Of a stretch of DNA of 64,000 nucleotides, positions 50,245-59,462 are shown one piece after another. Under the pieces are notes generated by a model. That model saw only the letters and a list, made by a program, of their open reading frames with translations, searched no databases and was not told the DNA's origin. The DNA comes from Haemophilus parainfluenzae (GTDB taxonomy: Bacteria; Pseudomonadota; Gammaproteobacteria; Enterobacterales; Pasteurellaceae), in NCBI RefSeq assembly GCF_014931375.1, contig NZ_CP063117.1, forward strand, positions 1,054,001 to 1,118,000, given 5' to 3'. The first letter of the stretch is position 1; the number at the start of each line of letters is the position of its first letter. A program made the position numbers and the translations under genes.

Positions 50245-50688
50245 TTATTCATTACCCACAGTCTTATCCCCAAAAACTGGGGATAAGTCAGCAGGGGATT
50301 CCCAAATTGCAGCTAATTTCCAAAGCAAATATTGAATTAACCAATATGCATCAACGTGATCGGTTAATTCCACATTAAGTCTAGCTGGCCAGTTTTCGGA
50401 AGAAAACACAGGTAATTGGAAACGCCCGGAGATATTAAATAATAAATGCACTTCACCTTTATCTCCTTTAGCGTGTACTTTCCAACTTGATTGAGTAAAT
50501 ACACGCTGAGGAAATGCGCTTAATTGGCAGTTTGAACCAATTTTTGTCTTAATTTTTGCAATGAAATGCAGCACGTAGGCTTTCACCTCATCAGAGGTAA
50601 AAGCAAGTGATTGGATGCGAGGCCCAATGTCAAAAATACGATGAAAAGTCATATTAGGATTAGGCTGCGATTGAGTTAAGTTCGTCAT
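50245..50688 (-). CDS. hypothetical protein of the transfer operon
   Basis: A 147-residue soluble protein starting MTNLTQSQPNPN. Its start overlaps the end of the VirB4-like gene, with GGGGG upstream inside that gene. No family is recognised by eye; genes of this size at this place occur in related ICEs. Confidence 0.6.
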   Translation of the reverse strand: MTNLTQSQPNPNMTFHRIFDIGPRIQSLAFTSDEVKAYVLHFIAKIKTKIGSNCQLSAFPQRVFTQSSWKVHAKGDKGEVHLLFNISGRFQLPVFSSENWPARLNVELTDHVDAYWLIQYLLWKLAAIWESPADLSPVFGDKTVGNE

Positions 50689-53530
50689 TGACTGCAATCC
50701 CCCGTTTTTTGTCTAAGTCTTTAGCAACCATCAATGCCGCATCTAACTCAGTACAGTTATGTTCCATCATTAATTGTTTACGTTGTGCTTTCTCGTGTTT
50801 TTCAGTCATCCCTAGTGCTAAGTAAAGACTAGGTGGAACAACACGGAATAAGGCTTCCATATTGGTTGCGAGCACCACACCTTCAGTATATTTCTTATCT
50901 GCTTTTTTCGCAGATAACAACATCATTTTCTGAGCTTCGGATAAACGACGGAAACGGTTTACCTGTTCGACTTCATCATTAGAAAGGTTAAGTAATTCCC
51001 ACCATTCAACCATGCTGAGTAATTTATCAGATTCATCAGGGAAGTCAGCCATATTCTGTGTAGCTAACCATAACCAAATACCCAATTTACGCCACATTTT
51101 AGAACCTTTAACCAGGAACTTAGCTAGAAGTGGATTTACGGTAATGATATGCGACTCATCCGTAATGTTCACGATAGGGCGGAAACTGTGTTGATATTTT
51201 TCACCTAATGAGTTGATATGGTTAATTAGGGAAATATACGAAATCGCTAATTCAGCTTCATAGCCATCACGTGCAAACATCGCCAAATCGACAAGTGTAA
51301 TATCAGCTTCAGGCCAAATTTCCCCTTCACGGTTAAAGAATCGACCATTTACCCCAGTGCAGAAAATATCCATTGCTTCGGCCATATCTGCAAGACGAGA
51401 TGCACGTTCCGGGCGAATATCTTGGCGACGACTTAACTCCTCAAGTGCGGCTTTTACATCCCCGGTTAAAACTTGACGAGGTGGGGTCTCTTGTGAAGTT
51501 TTCTCTGCAGCTAATAAAATAGCCTGGCGAATAGCCGAGCGGTCAGCACGGCTCATTTTCTCATCTTCCTTCGCTTCTCCCCCGGTGATCATTAAGCGAG
51601 CGGTTAATTCCATTTCCGCAAGTAAGTCTCGTTGTTCCTCGCCTTCATCTTCATTATCGTCATCATCTTGAACTTCAAGATCGATATCCATTTCCAATAA
51701 ACGATGCGCTTCAGAGAAGAGCGGTAAAGCGATGTTACTACTTGGCTCAAGAGATACCCGGTTAACCGTTAAACCGTAACGCTCCGCATAATCTGAAAAC
51801 AATCCAAAAGAGTTACCTGCTTCTACAATAAACAAGCGAGGACGGTGCACCGCCATCAGTTGTGCCATTTGTGCGGTTAATGTTGCCGATTTACCTGAAC
51901 CTGTAGGGCCTAAAATGAGCTTATGCGCATTTTTAGTCCGGTCTTTAGGGTTTAGTGGGTCAAAATCTAATGGGCTTCCACCGCGGTTAAAATAGGTGAT
52001 TCCTGGGTGTCCCGTTCCGGTCTCACGGCCAAATACAGGTAACATATTCGCAATGTGTTGCACCCAATAATATTTGGTATAAAAACGAGATTTTGCATCT
52101 AATTGAGGATTAAAATTCATCGGTAGCCAGCGTAAATAGCTATTAAGAGGCGCAACTTCGTTGCCTTCTTTTACCGGCACTAAATTATTACTGAGTAAAA
52201 CCGTTCTTAATTCTCTTGAGCGAATGCGTAGCTCTTGATCGTCTTTCCCTCTTACATAGAAAACCATGCCAGCTTGATAAAGCTTGTGTCCGTCTTTTAA
52301 ATATTCCGTTACTGTGAGGGCATCTTGTTTTAAATAGATAGACTCATAGTTATTACCGACAGCTCGACTACTTAATTTGTCTAAATGCGCCTGTAATTTA
52401 TCTTGAGGATGAATGACTACAGTGATAGCCATAATGGTTGATTCCGGCAATAAATCAAATAGTGCATTAATATTACGACCTCGAGTGACTTCGCCTGTCA
52501 TGTGGCCAACATCCGGCTGCTTACGAATATTATCAACTACAATGACTTCGTGAGGTTGCTCATTAAAATACCAATAGCCATTTTTACTTTCCGGTGGCGT
52601 AAAAAAGAGATTTTCACTAAAATCTTGGTCTTGTAATGGTAGAGCAGATTCATCCTTAGAGAGTGATAAAAGATCATAGCAAGCTTTATCATCGAGTCCG
52701 TTAAAATAGCGTGATGGATTTGGATTAAACCATTCTAATAACCAACGATGAATTTGTGTTTCATTTTGGCGTTCCATGGTTAATCCAGCTGTGATAAAAG
52801 CACTTTGAACACGATCACAAGCTGTATTTAATTTCTCGATTGTATCTGTCTCATTATTTCCAGCATAACGATAAATAACCATGCGTGTTTTACGCACTTT
52901 TCCAGCCCATGCCGTATTTGTTACCCGGTCATCAACAAAAAGCCCACCTGGTTTACCTACTGCTTTTAAGTGACGCTCCATTTCACCAAGCCACTGTTCT
53001 GTAAACTCACTACCGCTCGCTTCAGGTGAAGTGGTTTTAATGTACTGTCTCAGATTCTCAACATAACCGCTTAAATCCTTGTCATCCTGGCAATAGAATT
53101 GTACAACGTAAGGGTTGGTATCAAGTTCATCGAAACTATCCTGTAAGGCATCTTTAACCAATGTGCGAACGCGATTAAGATAGTCGCTGCTTCTTCCCTC
53201 AGTTCCTATAGGCTTAATATCAAATACCGCACCTGCACTTTTAGCATCATCAAAAAGCATTACGCCTTCTTCTTCCAAATATTCCGCATAAGGAAGATTG
53301 GAGATAAAAGAGGGATCGCGCCCATAAAGCATTTTAACATGTTGCTCTCTGGTCATTTTTCTATTACGCATAACAGGAGTGATTTCAATCGTCTCTTCTA
53401 CGTTATTGGTATCATCCTGCTGTGCTTCTTCCGGTGCAATGGATGTTAGGATAGGTTCCTTTTTAGGTTGAGGCTTATCACCTTTTTTAGCAGGGAAGAA
53501 AGCCTCTAACACGTCTTGGAATAATGCCAT
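50660..53530 (-). CDS. traC: conjugative transfer ATPase, TraC/VirB4-like
   Basis: A 956-residue ATPase with Walker A LILGPTGSGKSATLTAQ near residue 540 and a late Walker B region (RPIVNITDESHIITV). It drives assembly of the transfer channel and pilus. A very acidic insert (EVQDDDDNEDEGEEQRD) lies near residue 620. Family match is to the ICE group TIGR03744. Next upstream gene is a lipoprotein, as in other GI-type systems. Confidence 0.9.
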   Translation of the reverse strand: MALFQDVLEAFFPAKKGDKPQPKKEPILTSIAPEEAQQDDTNNVEETIEITPVMRNRKMTREQHVKMLYGRDPSFISNLPYAEYLEEEGVMLFDDAKSAGAVFDIKPIGTEGRSSDYLNRVRTLVKDALQDSFDELDTNPYVVQFYCQDDKDLSGYVENLRQYIKTTSPEASGSEFTEQWLGEMERHLKAVGKPGGLFVDDRVTNTAWAGKVRKTRMVIYRYAGNNETDTIEKLNTACDRVQSAFITAGLTMERQNETQIHRWLLEWFNPNPSRYFNGLDDKACYDLLSLSKDESALPLQDQDFSENLFFTPPESKNGYWYFNEQPHEVIVVDNIRKQPDVGHMTGEVTRGRNINALFDLLPESTIMAITVVIHPQDKLQAHLDKLSSRAVGNNYESIYLKQDALTVTEYLKDGHKLYQAGMVFYVRGKDDQELRIRSRELRTVLLSNNLVPVKEGNEVAPLNSYLRWLPMNFNPQLDAKSRFYTKYYWVQHIANMLPVFGRETGTGHPGITYFNRGGSPLDFDPLNPKDRTKNAHKLILGPTGSGKSATLTAQMAQLMAVHRPRLFIVEAGNSFGLFSDYAERYGLTVNRVSLEPSSNIALPLFSEAHRLLEMDIDLEVQDDDDNEDEGEEQRDLLAEMELTARLMITGGEAKEDEKMSRADRSAIRQAILLAAEKTSQETPPRQVLTGDVKAALEELSRRQDIRPERASRLADMAEAMDIFCTGVNGRFFNREGEIWPEADITLVDLAMFARDGYEAELAISYISLINHINSLGEKYQHSFRPIVNITDESHIITVNPLLAKFLVKGSKMWRKLGIWLWLATQNMADFPDESDKLLSMVEWWELLNLSNDEVEQVNRFRRLSEAQKMMLLSAKKADKKYTEGVVLATNMEALFRVVPPSLYLALGMTEKHEKAQRKQLMMEHNCTELDAALMVAKDLDKKRGIAVNDELNSIAA

Positions 53531-53545
53531 CGTTTCTTACCTCAT

Positions 53546-53953
53546 CTAGTACATTCTTGTACGCTCACCCGGTTGGGCATATTGCACACGTCCATAAAAT
53601 GGAATTACTGAAGAATAACCTGGTACAGGCATTTGCTCTGAGGAATCAGTTAAGTGCGGATAAACATACATCACTAAATCAGGGTTTGGTAAACGAGGGA
53701 AAAGATTTTTCACCTCGTTTTCTGCTGTACGGGTATAAGTTTGTTGTTCACGAGATGAAACGTAATTTGGTGCATCAATAAGACGGCCATTCGGTGTCCG
53801 ATAAGATGTAATATTGCTATCATTACCGCCTCGATTCCAAATATCTTTCATTGTTGCATCGCCTGTTGGCAATAAATCACCTTGAGAAGTTGAGCAGCCA
53901 GTCAAAACACTGCTTGCGGCTAAAATCACGCCCATCATCATTAAAACTTTCAT
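53546..53953 (-). CDS. conjugal transfer lipoprotein, TIGR03751 family
   Basis: A 135-residue protein with a lipobox (SSVLTGCS, lipidated Cys at 20). The mature part ends FYGRVQYAQPGERTR. TraV/VirB7-like proteins at this position help anchor the channel in the outer membrane. Confidence 0.82.
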   Translation of the reverse strand: MKVLMMMGVILAASSVLTGCSTSQGDLLPTGDATMKDIWNRGGNDSNITSYRTPNGRLIDAPNYVSSREQQTYTRTAENEVKNLFPRLPNPDLVMYVYPHLTDSSEQMPVPGYSSVIPFYGRVQYAQPGERTRMY

Positions 53954-53962
53954 TATTGCTCC

Positions 53963-55363
53963 TTAATCCAAGTTAGATTGTCTTGAGGCTTGTCCGTATT
54001 TCACTTTTCGAGACATGCGGTCATAATCAATATCAATTTGTTTTTCGATGTGTACAGCCACTTCTTTACCCGGTGGAACATATACCGCATCAAACATTTG
54101 GCCATAACGCTGACGGAACCAGTCTGCTGTTTCTCTCAAACCGCCACCTAACGCTTGACCAAGAATATACTTACCGTTATTACCCGTTACCGCACCAATT
54201 ACTGCACCGCCATCAACCACTGTTGTTGATTGAGAAGATGATAAGCCTTGTGCAGCTGCTGAAGCCCCCGTTAAGAAGAAGTTGGTCGTTAGATATTCCG
54301 GAGCATTTGTTCTGCGTTCTCCAGGAATGCAAGGCACACCATGTGGATCAGATAACCAGCCAATTTTATCGTCAGAATTGTCTGTTGAAACAATGCGGCC
54401 ATCGCTAAACACAAAAGTTAAGCTTTTCACATCACCACGAACACAAGATAGCGTCCAGTCACCGCTTGCTGTTCCAGAGACAATTGCGCCTTCAATATCC
54501 GGCAGTTCAATGCCATTTGCAATTAAGTTATCTCGACCAATAAGCAATTTAAACGGATAAGGCTCGGTTACCTTATTGTCAATCGGCACACGCCCAACAA
54601 GCGCAGTCATAGCAACAGAATTAGTTAAAGTAGAGTTAGCTGCAATTGTGAAAAATGGTGTAGCGGTATTAAATATTGCATTATTACCTGTACTAGATTG
54701 CAACCCATCATTAGATTTTCGGATGTCATTCACATTGTTATCGAAGGTTTTGGGAAAACCGATTCCTGCACCATTTACACCAATACCTTGTAGAGCATTC
54801 CCTTGTCTGTCTGTAGTTGGCATATCACTAGGGTTCACCCAATTAATTCCCCCTCGAGTTTCAACCTGAGGGCCAGTTGTTGCTCCGTTTATTGGTAGAG
54901 GAGCATTGGGATTTGCCTGGGCATTTCCATTCCCTACAACTTGATTACCAGCTTGTACAACCTGATCTTTTAACGCATTAATCTCATTAATTAACGCCCC
55001 TGTTTCTGCTTGTACCGCCTGTTGAATTTGATAATCCGTATTGTTTGCTTGATTTTTTAACTGCTCATTCTCTTTTACCAAGCGTTCATTTTGTAAAATC
55101 ACTTCATCAAATCGCTTATTATGCTCTTTCACTTTACCTATAAGTGTTCTTACCGTATCTTTAGATGTGTCACCCTCAATCCCCATTGCTCGTAATTCTT
55201 CCGGTGATAAATCTTTAAAAGAGATATCTAAAGTATCTTCTTTCTTGGTTTCTGCTGTATTTGTTGAACTACTACCGGAGAAAAGAAATCCAGCCATCAG
55301 CGTCACGACAAGAGCGGTAATCCCACCAATAACATAGAACGCTTTATTTGCTTTCATTTGCAT
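53963..55363 (-). CDS. ICE protein TIGR03752, TraB/VirB10-like
   Basis: A 466-residue protein with one N-terminal membrane segment (residues 10-28), a coiled coil (about 75-135, Gln- and Asn-rich) and a C-terminal beta-rich domain with VGRVPIDNKV and PFKLLIGRDNL. It spans the periplasm in the core complex. AAGGAGCGAACA precedes the ATG at 55363. Confidence 0.85.
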   Translation of the reverse strand: MQMKANKAFYVIGGITALVVTLMAGFLFSGSSSTNTAETKKEDTLDISFKDLSPEELRAMGIEGDTSKDTVRTLIGKVKEHNKRFDEVILQNERLVKENEQLKNQANNTDYQIQQAVQAETGALINEINALKDQVVQAGNQVVGNGNAQANPNAPLPINGATTGPQVETRGGINWVNPSDMPTTDRQGNALQGIGVNGAGIGFPKTFDNNVNDIRKSNDGLQSSTGNNAIFNTATPFFTIAANSTLTNSVAMTALVGRVPIDNKVTEPYPFKLLIGRDNLIANGIELPDIEGAIVSGTASGDWTLSCVRGDVKSLTFVFSDGRIVSTDNSDDKIGWLSDPHGVPCIPGERRTNAPEYLTTNFFLTGASAAAQGLSSSQSTTVVDGGAVIGAVTGNNGKYILGQALGGGLRETADWFRQRYGQMFDAVYVPPGKEVAVHIEKQIDIDYDRMSRKVKYGQASRQSNLD

Positions 55364-55373
55364 TGTTCGCTCC

Positions 55374-56243
55374 TTATTTTGTTTGAGTTGTCACTGTTGT
55401 GGTGACTTTTTTCAATTTTTTCGGTTTATATGAATTTGACTGAGGGATAACAGAATGATTAGGTGAACCTTCTGTCACAAGATATAACGTTGTGGTATCT
55501 TCAGGTGTATCATGCCCCCCAAGCCAATTATGCTGAAATGTTGCTGCATAGAATCGACCTTGAAGCTCTCGAGGATCTAAATCAATGCGAGATTGCCCCT
55601 GGTTTTGCAAGCGAACCGCAGTGACAACATACTCATCAAGTTGCCAGCTGAGTAATGGAGTAGCTCGCACAGGCAATGCAGGTAAGAGCGTTTTAAGCGG
55701 TGTAGGAAGGCGATGTGAAACTTGGCGCACACCTTCCAAAGGCTCAACTGAACGTAAAGGCGCATAAAACATTTGTGCGGCATAACGTGTTAATGCAGCT
55801 GGAGCGGGGAGTGCCGGACGCGCATTTGGCATTGGTTCGTTATATGCATTTGCATCTTGGCCATAAGCAGTTGTTTGTTTTTCAACTTTATTTTCATAAA
55901 CAAAGCGAATTGGCTCACTTGCATTGGCAACAGAATGCTTCGCTTGCACATCAAGTAAGATTATTTCTCCAGTTGCAACATCCATAAGCTGCAAGCGTGT
56001 TTTTGGGAAATCTGCAGTTGCTTTTAAATAAACCGCACCGCCAGTTGATTGAATGCGAAGCTTGCTATCTAATTCAGGTGGATAACCTACTTTTACATTT
56101 TTATCTACGAATAGAATACGTTCTTTTTCGATTTGTAAGTCAATAGGTAACGGTTTGCGCGCCCATTTCATTAACACATCGGCAGATGCCGTCATTGGTG
56201 AAAAGATAAAAGCCGCGCTTAGTAACAAAGTGAGTTTTTTCAT
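55374..56243 (-). CDS. ICE protein TIGR03749, TraK/VirB9-like
   Basis: A 289-residue exported protein (signal TLLLSAAFIFSPMTASA). The mature region begins with DVLMKWARKPLPIDLQ, and the C-terminal half contains AVRLQNQGQSRIDLDPRELQG, typical of secretin-like TraK proteins of this group. It shares one base with the gene upstream. Confidence 0.85.
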   Translation of the reverse strand: MKKLTLLLSAAFIFSPMTASADVLMKWARKPLPIDLQIEKERILFVDKNVKVGYPPELDSKLRIQSTGGAVYLKATADFPKTRLQLMDVATGEIILLDVQAKHSVANASEPIRFVYENKVEKQTTAYGQDANAYNEPMPNARPALPAPAALTRYAAQMFYAPLRSVEPLEGVRQVSHRLPTPLKTLLPALPVRATPLLSWQLDEYVVTAVRLQNQGQSRIDLDPRELQGRFYAATFQHNWLGGHDTPEDTTTLYLVTEGSPNHSVIPQSNSYKPKKLKKVTTTVTTQTK

Positions 56244-56887
56244 TATTGGTTATCCCCTTCTCTAAATTCTTTTGCTTCTAAACGTAATGGAATTGAGCTG
56301 TAGCAGTTAAATCCCAATCCCCAAGGATTGTTCTGTAAATCTGTTTCCATGCGCACGATATTGACCGGGAAGCGGGTTAAAACACGTTTTACTGGTTCAT
56401 CTTTGAAATACTCATCTACACTTAAATCAAGATTAACCGTCCAGCTATCTGGACTATGCACAATAACGCTACTGTCTTTAAATCCACGTCCCACAATTTC
56501 ATAAACACCACGTGCACGTTCACGTAATTCACCGTTAGATAAACGGTCATAGTAGTCTTTCTTCAAAAATTCTTGGCAACTTGGCGTAATAAAGGCTTTA
56601 TTTCTTTCAATATTTAATTTGTATTCTTCCTCGCCATTCTCCATCCAGCGGTTTAACTGCTGGAAGGTTTGATAAGCAAAGGCATAAACGGTTGATTTTG
56701 GCACTTCCCACCAAGGGCGTTGACTTCCCGCACGTAAATCCGGTGGGTTATAAATCATTAATCGACTTGGTGCGGTAAAAATAATGGCACATAGCACCAA
56801 ACAAATCACAAGCAATGCACCGATAGCAATTCGCCCGGTCATGATTTCGCGATTTTTTTGATGAACAATCCCTTTTAAGTTACTCAT
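56243..56887 (-). CDS. ICE protein TIGR03746, TraE/VirB8-like
   Basis: A 214-residue protein with a short cytoplasmic start, one membrane segment (IAIGALLVICLVLCAIIF, about 21-38) and a periplasmic domain. It is the VirB8-type scaffold by position and layout. It starts 12 bp after the next gene and overlaps the TraK-like gene. Confidence 0.82.
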   Translation of the reverse strand: MSNLKGIVHQKNREIMTGRIAIGALLVICLVLCAIIFTAPSRLMIYNPPDLRAGSQRPWWEVPKSTVYAFAYQTFQQLNRWMENGEEEYKLNIERNKAFITPSCQEFLKKDYYDRLSNGELRERARGVYEIVGRGFKDSSVIVHSPDSWTVNLDLSVDEYFKDEPVKRVLTRFPVNIVRMETDLQNNPWGLGFNCYSSIPLRLEAKEFREGDNQ

Positions 56888-56898
56888 AATAAACTCTC

Positions 56899-57270
56899 TT
56901 ATTTTTTAACTCGGCGAATAGACCAAGTGCCTTGACGGGAGATAAAGCGATTCCCCCCTAATATTCCATCTAATTTAACCTCAATCATTCGATTCAAGTA
57001 GGCTTCCGGCTTACCTCGTTTAAGGCGCGCAATAATCACTTTGCCAATCACCACAGAAAGAATGCAAAACAACATGGCGAGAGACGGAATTAACAACCAA
57101 AAATCAAAGCCTAAGGCAAAACAACAAAGGAGGCCAAGCACTGCACCCAAGATAAATCCCATTGCTGCAGCCAACATAAATTCACTTACAGATAACCCGC
57201 CATACACACTCGATTCACGATTTAATCGAGTAGGAAGAAAGGGGATTGTTTGTTCTTTATCGCTTGACAT
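56899..57270 (-). CDS. conjugal transfer protein TIGR03750, TraL/VirB3-like
   Basis: A 123-residue protein with two adjacent membrane segments (AAAMGFILGAVLGLLCCFALG and WLLIPSLAMLFCILSVVIG) after a polar start containing FLPTRLNRE. A small inner-membrane channel component. Confidence 0.82.
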   Translation of the reverse strand: MSSDKEQTIPFLPTRLNRESSVYGGLSVSEFMLAAAMGFILGAVLGLLCCFALGFDFWLLIPSLAMLFCILSVVIGKVIIARLKRGKPEAYLNRMIEVKLDGILGGNRFISRQGTWSIRRVKK

Positions 57271-57289
57271 CTTGACCTCACAGAGATAA

Positions 57290-57691
57290 TTAAAACAGAC
57301 CGATAGCCAATTTCACCAACCAGAGGCTGAAGAAAATTAAAATGAAACCAAGAATAAGAGCGATAATAAATGGGCCCCATCCTTTTTTGTCATTTTCGTC
57401 AGTCGCTGCGTTATAGGTTTTAATTAATGCCTTAACCACTGTCATGATTGACCATGCTGCAAATAAAATTGCACACAAGGTTGCCAATGATTTAGCAACA
57501 AGATAGATGATTTCCATCGGGTCTTTGGTATTGCTATCTACGCCTGGGATTTTAAAATCAGGGATTTTAGAGGCATTGATACCATTACCACCGCCTGTAG
57601 CAAACGCATTTTCAACGGATAACCAAAGTAAAGTTACTACCGCAAGAAAACGACTTGAAACATTCTGAAAGAAGGATTTAATCAACTTCAT
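57290..57691 (-). CDS. ICE membrane protein TIGR03745, VirB2-like pilin candidate
   Basis: A 133-residue protein with a signal-like start (FLAVVTLLWLSVENAFA) and two long hydrophobic segments (LVAKSLATLCAILFAAWSI and FIIALILGFILIFFSLWLV), the layout of TraA/VirB2 pilins. It probably forms the conjugative pilus. Confidence 0.8.
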   Translation of the reverse strand: MKLIKSFFQNVSSRFLAVVTLLWLSVENAFATGGGNGINASKIPDFKIPGVDSNTKDPMEIIYLVAKSLATLCAILFAAWSIMTVVKALIKTYNAATDENDKKGWGPFIIALILGFILIFFSLWLVKLAIGLF

Positions 57692-57710
57692 GAGATGTCC
57701 TTATGGTTTG

Positions 57711-57956
57711 TTAAATAAAAAAGCTGACAACACATATAATTAATGCTGCGCCCCATAGAATCAGTTTAAAGAATGACCAAATATCACCGTCGTTCACCAT
57801 GCCTTTGTAGCCATGATTAGTTGCCCACATATACGCAAGCAGTAATACGACAACCAAAATAATGGCCAGCATGATTTTCAGTTTTAGCGGGTCTAAACCA
57901 CTTACAGTATAAAAACTGTCTAATGGTGAAACAGAAGGGAAATTAGCGTTACTCAT
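57711..57956 (-). CDS. ICE protein TIGR03758 (DUF3262)
   Basis: An 81-residue protein with two hydrophobic segments (IMLAIILVVVLLLAYMW and FKLILWGAALIICVVSFF). Small membrane partner next to the pilin. It starts three bases after the gene upstream. Confidence 0.78.
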   Translation of the reverse strand: MSNANFPSVSPLDSFYTVSGLDPLKLKIMLAIILVVVLLLAYMWATNHGYKGMVNDGDIWSFFKLILWGAALIICVVSFFI

Positions 57957-57959
57957 CTG

Positions 57960-58280
57960 CTATTGACTCCGAAGATTGAGATAATCTTCTTTTAAGTTAC
58001 GAATAGCTTTAGGATTTCTAGGGATTGCCCGGGAAGGGTTAATATATTGCTTAATCCCTGCCTGTACCGTAGCAATATCTTGATGTGCTGAAGCGTAATC
58101 AAAATATTCACGACTTTTCGCAGAAACCTTTGCACTTGCAGCTGCTCGCTGTAATGAGAGTTTTGCTGCATCCAACTGTTTAATTGCTTGCGCTAAATGC
58201 TCTTGCTCTGTTGCTTGAGCACTTATAGCGCCAAACAATAACCCTATTGCTAGAGATAAACTGAAAATATTTTTAGTCAC
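57960..58280 (-). CDS. RAQPRD-family ICE protein
   Basis: A 106-residue exported protein (signal FSLSLAIGLLFGAISAQA). The family motif Arg-Ala-Gln-Pro-Arg-Asp appears here as SRAIPRNP. The start is GTG 58280, since AAGGAGTTCTCC lies right before it; an in-frame ATG ten codons earlier has no ribosome binding site. Confidence 0.82.
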   Translation of the reverse strand: MTKNIFSLSLAIGLLFGAISAQATEQEHLAQAIKQLDAAKLSLQRAAASAKVSAKSREYFDYASAHQDIATVQAGIKQYINPSRAIPRNPKAIRNLKEDYLNLRSQ

Positions 58281-58382
58281 GGAGAACTCCTTACTTGAAA
58301 CAGATTCCAAGCAAAGAGTGCCAAAGAAGAGAGGGAAATTTAATGAGAAACTCTTTTTAAATTCAAAACAGTTTTTAGTGAT

Positions 58383-58418
58383 AAAAAAGGGCGCTTATTC
58401 TTGGAAAAATAAGCACCC
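58383..58418 (-). terminator. hairpin within the transfer operon
   Basis: On the minus strand GGGTGCTTATT pairs with AATAAGCGCCC and T residues follow. It separates the TraD block from the core-complex block and may set their ratio. Confidence 0.7.
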
Positions 58419-58440
58419 ATAATGACAACATAGAGGAATA

Positions 58441-59127
58441 TTAAAGGTATTTTTTAAAGCTCGCTGCCGTTACACAGATGGATAGTCCAAATAGAAATGC
58501 AGCTGGCACCAAAATTATATTCGGGTAAATAGAAATTGGGATAGAAAGATACAATACCCATGCCGACAACATAATCGGGCCAATTAATCGACGTGCATGA
58601 TGATAAAGAAAACTAGACTCTCTGCCCGCACCAAATTTACGACGGTCACGCATCATTAACCCTTCAGTAAAGCCCGCAAATGCGGCTAACAAAAAGAGTG
58701 GGGAAGTAAAAACAATCACTACAAGTCGAATAACAAAGGTGATAAAAACATAAATCACTGACTCAATATACGCTCGCCCATAATGATACACCCACAAACC
58801 TACGCCACTATGCTCACGAGGGTTGGCTAACCAATCTTTTACACCTGTTTTCACAAAAAGCCATTCATGTAATGACAAAATAAGACCTTCAGCCAGCTCT
58901 TTTGGAGAATGATAGAAAAGACCTCTCGTTAGACTATCAGAAAGCCATCCAAGCTCAGTTAGCATCATTTTTTGACTGTGTAAATGACCTTCTTCAGGCC
59001 ATAAAAATGCAATACCTAACCATTCAAGAATAATGCTCAAAATCAGGGAACCCAATAAGGCGGCTAATACCGCATTAATGTAGTAAAAAAGACCCTTTTT
59101 CTTTTTTTTGACTTGTTGTTCTGCCAT
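58441..59127 (-). CDS. ICE membrane protein TIGR03747 (DUF4400)
   Basis: A 228-residue protein with about four hydrophobic segments, beginning with FYYINAVLAALLGSLILSI. WPEEG follows the first. It overlaps the stop of the gene upstream by one base (TAATG). A conserved neighbour of TraD in such ICEs. Confidence 0.8.
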   Translation of the reverse strand: MAEQQVKKKKKGLFYYINAVLAALLGSLILSIILEWLGIAFLWPEEGHLHSQKMMLTELGWLSDSLTRGLFYHSPKELAEGLILSLHEWLFVKTGVKDWLANPREHSGVGLWVYHYGRAYIESVIYVFITFVIRLVVIVFTSPLFLLAAFAGFTEGLMMRDRRKFGAGRESSFLYHHARRLIGPIMLSAWVLYLSIPISIYPNIILVPAAFLFGLSICVTAASFKKYL

Positions 59128-59462
59128 TACTGTAATGTTCCCGCTGGAGATAATTTACAGTGAAAGAAAAGATAACCTTTTACTTCACCGTCTAAAAAAA
59201 TTTGAATTGCCTGGATGCCATTTTCAGATTTTTTTACATCATTAGCCGTCCAAAGTGAGATGCCTTTATTTGCATACTTTTTCGCAAATTCATGTGTGGT
59301 ATAACGCTGATTATTCCAATCTTCCAAATAAGGTAAAAAGTAATTAAGTAATTCATCAGCGTTTTCCAGCCCACAAGAACAGCTAGTGACTGAATTGAAA
59401 TCTACGCTCATATCCGGAATATCAAGCAAGTTCATATCCGGCTGATTAATTATCTGTGTCAT
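59127..59462 (-). CDS. hypothetical protein between TraD and the DUF4400 gene
   Basis: A 111-residue soluble protein. I take the ATG at 59462 (MTQIINQPDMNLLDIPDM), which overlaps the last 17 bases of traD; a longer start would be a shadow of the acidic traD tail. It has a CSCG motif. Function unknown. Confidence 0.6.
   Translation of the reverse strand: MTQIINQPDMNLLDIPDMSVDFNSVTSCSCGLENADELLNYFLPYLEDWNNQRYTTHEFAKKYANKGISLWTANDVKKSENGIQAIQIFLDGEVKGYLFFHCKLSPAGTLQ

Noticed and set aside
53983..54408. Plus-strand 141-codon frame inside the TraB-like gene
   Set aside because: His-rich shadow of a well supported minus-strand gene.
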